Shown here: in pieces, positions 57,776 to 64,000 of the stretch
Layout of the letters: each line of letters begins with the position of its first letter
How positions within the stretch are numbered: the stretch's first letter is position 1
Assembly: GCF_017086465.1 (NCBI RefSeq)
Contig: NZ_CP070961.1
Span: 1,488,001 to 1,552,000, forward strand
Source: Nocardioides sp. zg-1228
Lineage (GTDB): Bacteria > Actinomycetota > Actinomycetes > Propionibacteriales > Nocardioidaceae
Reading direction: 5' to 3'
Length of the DNA stretch: 64,000 nucleotides
Notes under the pieces: generated by a model
Told to the model about the DNA's origin: nothing
Seen by the model: only the letters and a program-made list of their open reading frames with translations
Databases searched by the model: none
Program-made: the position numbers and the translations under genes

Positions 57776-57781
57776 TAGAGT
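57776..57781 (+). promoter_or_regulatory. -10 element, leaderless start of nadE
   Basis: TAGAGT ends 6 bases before GTG 57788; confirms this GTG over later ones. Confidence 0.5.
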
Positions 57782-57787
57782 GGCGGC

Positions 57788-59827
<2,040 letters not shown>

Positions 59828-59939
59828 GGTCTTTGCCTGCCCTTAACGGCCGGCTGGAGCGCGCTTAGCCCCCCGCCCGCCAACCTCGTGGTCGACGGAC
59901 GCCACCCGGGCGTCCGACGACGAAGGAGGAAATGTGCGG

Positions 59940-60317
59940 ATGAACGTGGTCATCGCCGTGGTCGTGGTCGTGGCGGTCGCGATCGGGCTGGGCGTGTGGT
60001 GGGCCGTGGACGACGCGGCCGACAAGAGCGCCACCGAGCGCGGCACGTGCGGCGGCGCCACCTGGGAGCTCACGACCGAGCGGGAGGACGGCGGCACCGA
60101 GGTCAGCGCCGAGCTGCAGTCGGCCGGACCGGGCGAGGAGTGGCAGGTCGAGCTGACCCGCGACGACACGTCCCTGCTCAGCGGCGTCCGCACGACCGAC
60201 GAGGACGGCGAGATCGACGTCGACGCCTTCAGCTCCGGCGACTCGGGCGACGCGTCCTACTCCGTCACCTTCACCCCCGCCGACGGGGAGCCCTGCACGG
60301 CCACGATCGGCTCCTGA
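59940..60317 (+). CDS. Small membrane-anchored protein with two-cysteine beta domain
   Basis: A 125-residue protein. ATG 59940 is 10 bases after an AAGGAGGA ribosome site; GTG 59934 is too close but in frame. Residues about 2-22 are an uncleaved-looking hydrophobic anchor (VVIAVVVVVAVAIGLGVWWAV). The domain (about 35-125) runs from RGTCGGATWELTTERE to GEPCTATIGS, with a cysteine near each end. It is paralogous to the next gene and to residues 112-207 of the protein at 13519. It lacks the His/Asp run. Position next to a sensor kinase gene suggests an envelope role. Function unknown. Confidence 0.8.
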   Translation: MNVVIAVVVVVAVAIGLGVWWAVDDAADKSATERGTCGGATWELTTEREDGGTEVSAELQSAGPGEEWQVELTRDDTSLLSGVRTTDEDGEIDVDAFSSGDSGDASYSVTFTPADGEPCTATIGS

Positions 60318-60367
60318 CCCACCACGAAGCGCGGCCCGTCCGGGCCACCCGACCTGAGGAGTACCCC

Positions 60368-60751
60368 ATGAAGAAGACGCTCATCGCCACCACCGCCCTG
60401 GTCGCCACCGCCGCGGCCGGCACCACCGTCCTCGTCGCGTCGCCCGCCAGCGCCGACGTCGAGCGGCGCGGCACCTGCGCCGGCGCGACCTTCGAGCTCA
60501 ACGTCGACCGCGAGGGCCGCCGCGGCTTCGAGGTCGACGCCGACATCGACCGGGCCCGCCCGGGCAGCCAGTGGCGCGTGGCCATCCGTCACGACGGCAA
60601 GCTGGCGGTGTCCCGCGTGCTGCGCGCGGACGACGAGGGCGAGCTCAGCCTCGACACGTTCCGCCGCAACACCCCCGGCAAGGACACCTTCAAGCTGACG
60701 GTGACGCCCGCCGGCGGGAAGTCCTGCTCGCTGAAGGTCACCGTGCGCTGA
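60368..60751 (+). CDS. Small secreted protein with two-cysteine beta domain
   Basis: A 127-residue protein from ATG 60368 with GAGGAG upstream. Residues 1-30 are a cleavable signal peptide (MKKTLIATTALVATAAAG, cut likely after ASPASA). The mature part (RRGTCAGATFELNVDREG to GKSCSLKVTVR) is the third copy of the same domain, with paired cysteines. It follows the membrane-anchored paralogue by 50 bases and converges with the histidine-kinase gene. Function unknown. Confidence 0.82.
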   Translation: MKKTLIATTALVATAAAGTTVLVASPASADVERRGTCAGATFELNVDREGRRGFEVDADIDRARPGSQWRVAIRHDGKLAVSRVLRADDEGELSLDTFRRNTPGKDTFKLTVTPAGGKSCSLKVTVR

Positions 60752-60775
60752 GCGACGGCTCCGCAGGGGCCTGGG

Positions 60776-62074
60776 TCAGGCCGTCCGCAACGTGACGGCG
60801 ACCCGGGCTCCTCCCATGTCCGAGGTGCCCGCCTCCAACGCGCCGCCGCAGCTCTCGGCCGTGCGGGCCGCGATCGAGAGGCCGAGCCCGGTGGAGCCGC
60901 CTCCGCTCGACCCGCGGCCGGTGGCGTCGAGCCCGGGCGGCAGGCCCGGGCCGGCGTCCTCGACGACCAGCTCGACCACGTCGTCCTGCGCGTCGAGGGT
61001 GATCCGCACGGCCGCGTCGTCGGGGGTGTGGGAGAAGACGTTGTCGAGCAGCACGTCGACCAGCGCCTCCAGGTCGGCGCGGCTGGCCCGCAGGAGCGGC
61101 CCCGCCGGTGCGAGGTGGACCTCGTAGGGGCGGCCCTGGTCCTCGGCCAGCGGCTCCCAGTGGCGTACGCGCTCGGTGATCACCGCGACCGCGTCGGTGC
61201 GGGGGTCCAGCCCCTCGCGCTCGGAGCGCCGGGCCTCGCGGACGATCTCGTCGACGGTGGCCTGCAGGGCGTCGAGGTCGCCGCCGAGCCGGTGGCGCAG
61301 CAACGGGTCGTCGACCGCCTCGACCCGCAGCCGCAGGGCGGTGACCGGCGTCCGCAGGCGGTGGGAGAGGTCGGCGACGTTGGCCCGCTCGCGCGCGAGG
61401 AGCAGCTGGATGCGCCCGACCAGCCGGTCCACCGCGCTGGCGAGCTCCTGCACCTCGGGCGGGCCCGACACCGCAGGGAGCGGGGTGACGACGCCGGTGC
61501 CGCCGAGCGAGCGGGTGTGCCGGGCGAGCTGCCGGATCGGAAGCACGAACGAGCGCCCCAGGCGGTCGACCACGGCGAGCGAGCCGGCCAGGAGCACGAG
61601 CGCGAGCAGCGCGAGGAGCCCCCACGCCGCCCCGACGGCCGAGTCGAGGCCGGGCTCGTCCACGACGACACGGATCACCGGGGTCTGCGACGGGAGCGCG
61701 GAGTTGCCGCCCCGCGAGACCGGCACGAGGAGCTGCGACCCACCGGGCACGTCGTCCACGCGCGCCCGACCGGTGTTGCGGGCGTCGAGGACCAGCGCGC
61801 CCTGTCCGGGGTCGGGGCCGATCTCCGGCCCGTCGGGGTAGAGCACGGTCACCCGTGCGTCGCGGTCGCTGTCGTTGACGCGGTCGACGTACTGCGCGAC
61901 CGCGCCCGCGTCCTGGCCCGACACGACGGTCTCCACCGCCTGGACCTCCAGCGCGGCGCGGGCCAGCCGGTCCTCCAGGGCGTAGCTGCGCACCAGGATC
62001 ATCATCGGCACGAGCATCGCGAGCAGGACCATGGAGATCGCGGCCGCCGCCGTCACGAGGAGGCTGCGGCGCAC
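60776..62074 (-). CDS. Sensor histidine kinase, OmpR-partner type
   Basis: A 432-residue membrane kinase from ATG 62074, one base after the regulator's stop. Transmembrane helices at about 8-29 and 147-170; the sensor between (about 30-145) is periplasmic or extracellular in topology. A HAMP segment (about 171-225) leads to HisKA with H238 in DLSHRLRTPVTALRL, then the ATPase domain with N-box VLLDNVFSHTP, G1 VEDAGPGLPPG and G2 GLGLSI. It should phosphorylate the regulator from 62076-62780. Its stimulus may be sensed with the small secreted proteins encoded just downstream on the other strand, by inference. Confidence 0.95.
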   Translation of the reverse strand: MRRSLLVTAAAAISMVLLAMLVPMMILVRSYALEDRLARAALEVQAVETVVSGQDAGAVAQYVDRVNDSDRDARVTVLYPDGPEIGPDPGQGALVLDARNTGRARVDDVPGGSQLLVPVSRGGNSALPSQTPVIRVVVDEPGLDSAVGAAWGLLALLALVLLAGSLAVVDRLGRSFVLPIRQLARHTRSLGGTGVVTPLPAVSGPPEVQELASAVDRLVGRIQLLLARERANVADLSHRLRTPVTALRLRVEAVDDPLLRHRLGGDLDALQATVDEIVREARRSEREGLDPRTDAVAVITERVRHWEPLAEDQGRPYEVHLAPAGPLLRASRADLEALVDVLLDNVFSHTPDDAAVRITLDAQDDVVELVVEDAGPGLPPGLDATGRGSSGGGSTGLGLSIAARTAESCGGALEAGTSDMGGARVAVTLRTA

Positions 62075-62075
62075 C

Positions 62076-62780
<705 letters not shown>

Positions 62781-62786
62781 CCATCG

Positions 62787-62792
62787 ACCGTA
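62787..62792 (-). promoter_or_regulatory. -10 element of the response-regulator operon
   Basis: TACGGT on the reverse strand, 6 bases before GTG 62780. Confidence 0.45.
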
Positions 62793-62872
62793 CCGTCCCC
62801 GACGCGCGCCACCGCGGCCTTAGCCGCGCCTTAACCGGCTCCTCACCCCACGCTGACCGGCGAACCGGCAAG

Positions 62873-63313
62873 ATGCGCCCCGTGAGACGTCGGATGCTGC
62901 TCGTGGGCCTGTGGGTCGCGGCCACGCTCCTCGCCGTGGTCGCCGGCGTGTTCGCGGTGTCGACCGTGGGCGCCACCATCCGCGACCGCGGTCCCGTGGG
63001 CGACGAGGTCGCCCGCGACGCCTCTGTGCCGTCCCCCACCGTGCCCGAGCCCGACGGTCCGGCCGTGTCCGACGAGATCACGGGGGAGTGGGGGGCCTTC
63101 CTCGTCGAGTGCCGCGACACCTGGGCGTACGGCGTCGGTGTGCGCGCGGACAAGCAGGCGGGCTGGCGCGCCGTGAGCTGGGAGCGGGGCCCGGACGACG
63201 ACGTCGAGGCGGTCTTCAGCGACGGTCGCAGCTCGGTCGAGCTCGACGTCTTCTGCAACCGCGGACGGCCCACGCTCGGCGACCTCGAGCGAAACACGCT
63301 GGGCGACGACTGA
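62873..63313 (+). CDS. Small membrane-anchored exported protein
   Basis: A 146-residue protein. ATG 62873 is given; GTG 62882 is an alternative because CAAGAT lies 7 bases before it. Residues about 9-33 are a hydrophobic anchor after an Arg-rich start. A Pro/Ser linker (about 45-65) leads to a small domain with two cysteines (FLVECRDTWAYGVGVRAD, VELDVFCNRG). The domain resembles neither neighbour enough to call homology. Divergent from the response-regulator operon, so possibly under its control. Function unknown. Confidence 0.75.
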   Translation: MRPVRRRMLLVGLWVAATLLAVVAGVFAVSTVGATIRDRGPVGDEVARDASVPSPTVPEPDGPAVSDEITGEWGAFLVECRDTWAYGVGVRADKQAGWRAVSWERGPDDDVEAVFSDGRSSVELDVFCNRGRPTLGDLERNTLGDD

Positions 63314-63393
63314 TCCTTGTGCCAGTCTCGGTGTCACCCGATGGACCGCAGCCCGCGTCCCCATCGCTGACACCACCTCACGGGGAGACAGAG

Positions 63394-64000
63394 ATGACCC
63401 ACCGATCCACCGCCCGTCCCACCGTCCCATCCGGCGCCCTCCGGTCGCTGGCCACCGCGCTCGCGGGCGTCGCGCTGCTCGCCGGCTCGCTGGCGTCCGC
63501 GCCCGCCCACGCCCGGCCGGCCCCCGCTGAGCCCGCCGAGCGCGCCGCCGCCCGCACGACGCTGACCTTCACCGTCGACGACTGCGAGGGCTGCGAGATC
63601 CAGCTCGTCAACGCCCGGCGCACGCTGGACGTCGTGGTCCACGTGTGGCAGTCGCGCACCAGGAAGGTGCGCGACGGATCGGTGACCTTCCGCGTCGCCG
63701 CCAGGCGCACGTGGGGGATGTCGGCCACCGTCGTCGCGCCCTGGGAGGGCCAGACCGGCTATCTCACCACGGTCGCGTGGCGCTACAACGGCAAGCGCGT
63801 CGGCGACCCCGTCACCGTGGAGGAGGCCGTGACCAAGCGACGCGCGTCGGCGTGCTGGGAGGGCGTCCGCAGCCGGAGGGTCATCGTGCCGCTCGTCGTG
63901 GAGAAGGTGTGGGTCGACGGGGTGCGCAAGAAGGTCAACGGAAGCATCGCCTTCGTGCCCACCACCCAGAGCTGGCTCGCGCCGATGCGCGAGGTCTGGG
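63394..64000 (+). CDS. Secreted protein, C-terminus beyond the window
   Basis: An open frame from ATG 63394 to the window end (202 codons seen), with GGGGAGA upstream. Residues about 15-40 are a signal peptide (SLATALAGVALLAGSLAS, cut likely after AHA). The mature part starts with TLTFTVDDCEGCEIQLVNA, a CEGC pair, then strand-rich, Trp/Arg-rich sequence (VVHVWQSRTRKVRDGSVTF, TVAWRYNGKRVGDPV). It is the fifth exported small protein gene in this 4-kb end region. No family recognised; the end is missing. Confidence 0.8.
   Translation, partial: MTHRSTARPTVPSGALRSLATALAGVALLAGSLASAPAHARPAPAEPAERAAARTTLTFTVDDCEGCEIQLVNARRTLDVVVHVWQSRTRKVRDGSVTFRVAARRTWGMSATVVAPWEGQTGYLTTVAWRYNGKRVGDPVTVEEAVTKRRASACWEGVRSRRVIVPLVVEKVWVDGVRKKVNGSIAFVPTTQSWLAPMREVW

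Overview
The window is a 64-kb stretch of chromosome from a high-GC actinobacterium, most likely a member of the Nocardioidaceae (Nocardioides-like). Evidence: strong G/C third-position bias throughout, many GTG starts, the 16S sequence type, a lysX-type lysyl-tRNA synthetase fusion, actinobacteria-only families (DUF3145, DUF3052, SPOR-like 74-aa protein), an AhpE-type peroxiredoxin, and an aceE / FasR-type regulator / fabD-fabH-acpP-fabF-accD order that parallels mycobacterial and streptomycete chromosomes. Genus-level placement is inference. No prophage, CRISPR array or insertion sequence was seen; this looks like core chromosome with a few accessory patches.

Layout. 1-4.0 kb: end of a dGTPase-like gene, three small stress/membrane proteins, dnaG with a coupled small gene, tRNA-Asn. 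4.1-11.7 kb: GAF-ANTAR regulator, PIG-L deacetylase, Tat-exported molybdopterin oxidoreductase, DUF1501/DUF1800 pair, a tandem-GNAT acetyltransferase, tRNA with CAT anticodon. 11.7-17.5 kb: two paralogous transmembrane Ser/Thr kinases facing inward on a secreted His/Asp-rich protein and a NarL-type two-component system. 17.6-24.9 kb: tyrS and a complete 16S-23S-5S rRNA operon with no spacer tRNA. 24.9-34.6 kb: TPR protein, DUF3145, the reverse-strand fatty-acid synthesis operon (fabD, fabH, acpP, fabF, acyl-CoA carboxylase beta) behind a FasR/PucR-type regulator, and an alpha/beta hydrolase. 34.6-43.4 kb: aceE, DUF3052, two acyl-CoA ligases, ahpE, tRNA-Val, NIF3. 43.4-49.0 kb: zinc-ribbon coiled coil, FUSC transporter, YaaA, RNB ribonuclease, a decayed AbiEi-DUF559 gene, DUF998. 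49.0-57.7 kb: lysX, RNase P RNA, map, H1-like protein, panB, sugar-dehydrogenase-like lipid/periplasmic protein, GNAT. 57.8-64.0 kb: nadE, two small secreted paralogues, an OmpR-type two-component system and two further exported proteins, the last cut by the window edge.

How the parts fit. Most genes are housekeeping: replication priming, translation (tRNAs, rRNA, RNase P, tyrS, lysX, map), NAD and pantothenate synthesis, and the pyruvate-to-fatty-acid route (aceE, fab operon, carboxylase). The sensing loci are more distinctive. A small two-cysteine secreted domain occurs three times, each time beside a two-component system, and one locus is also bracketed by kinases with a shared extracellular domain. 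Many genes show a -10-like hexamer (consensus nAnnnT) placed exactly 6 or 7 bases before the start codon, which points to widespread leaderless mRNAs and was used to choose starts. Two related palindromes upstream of fabD and of its regulator look like an operator pair.
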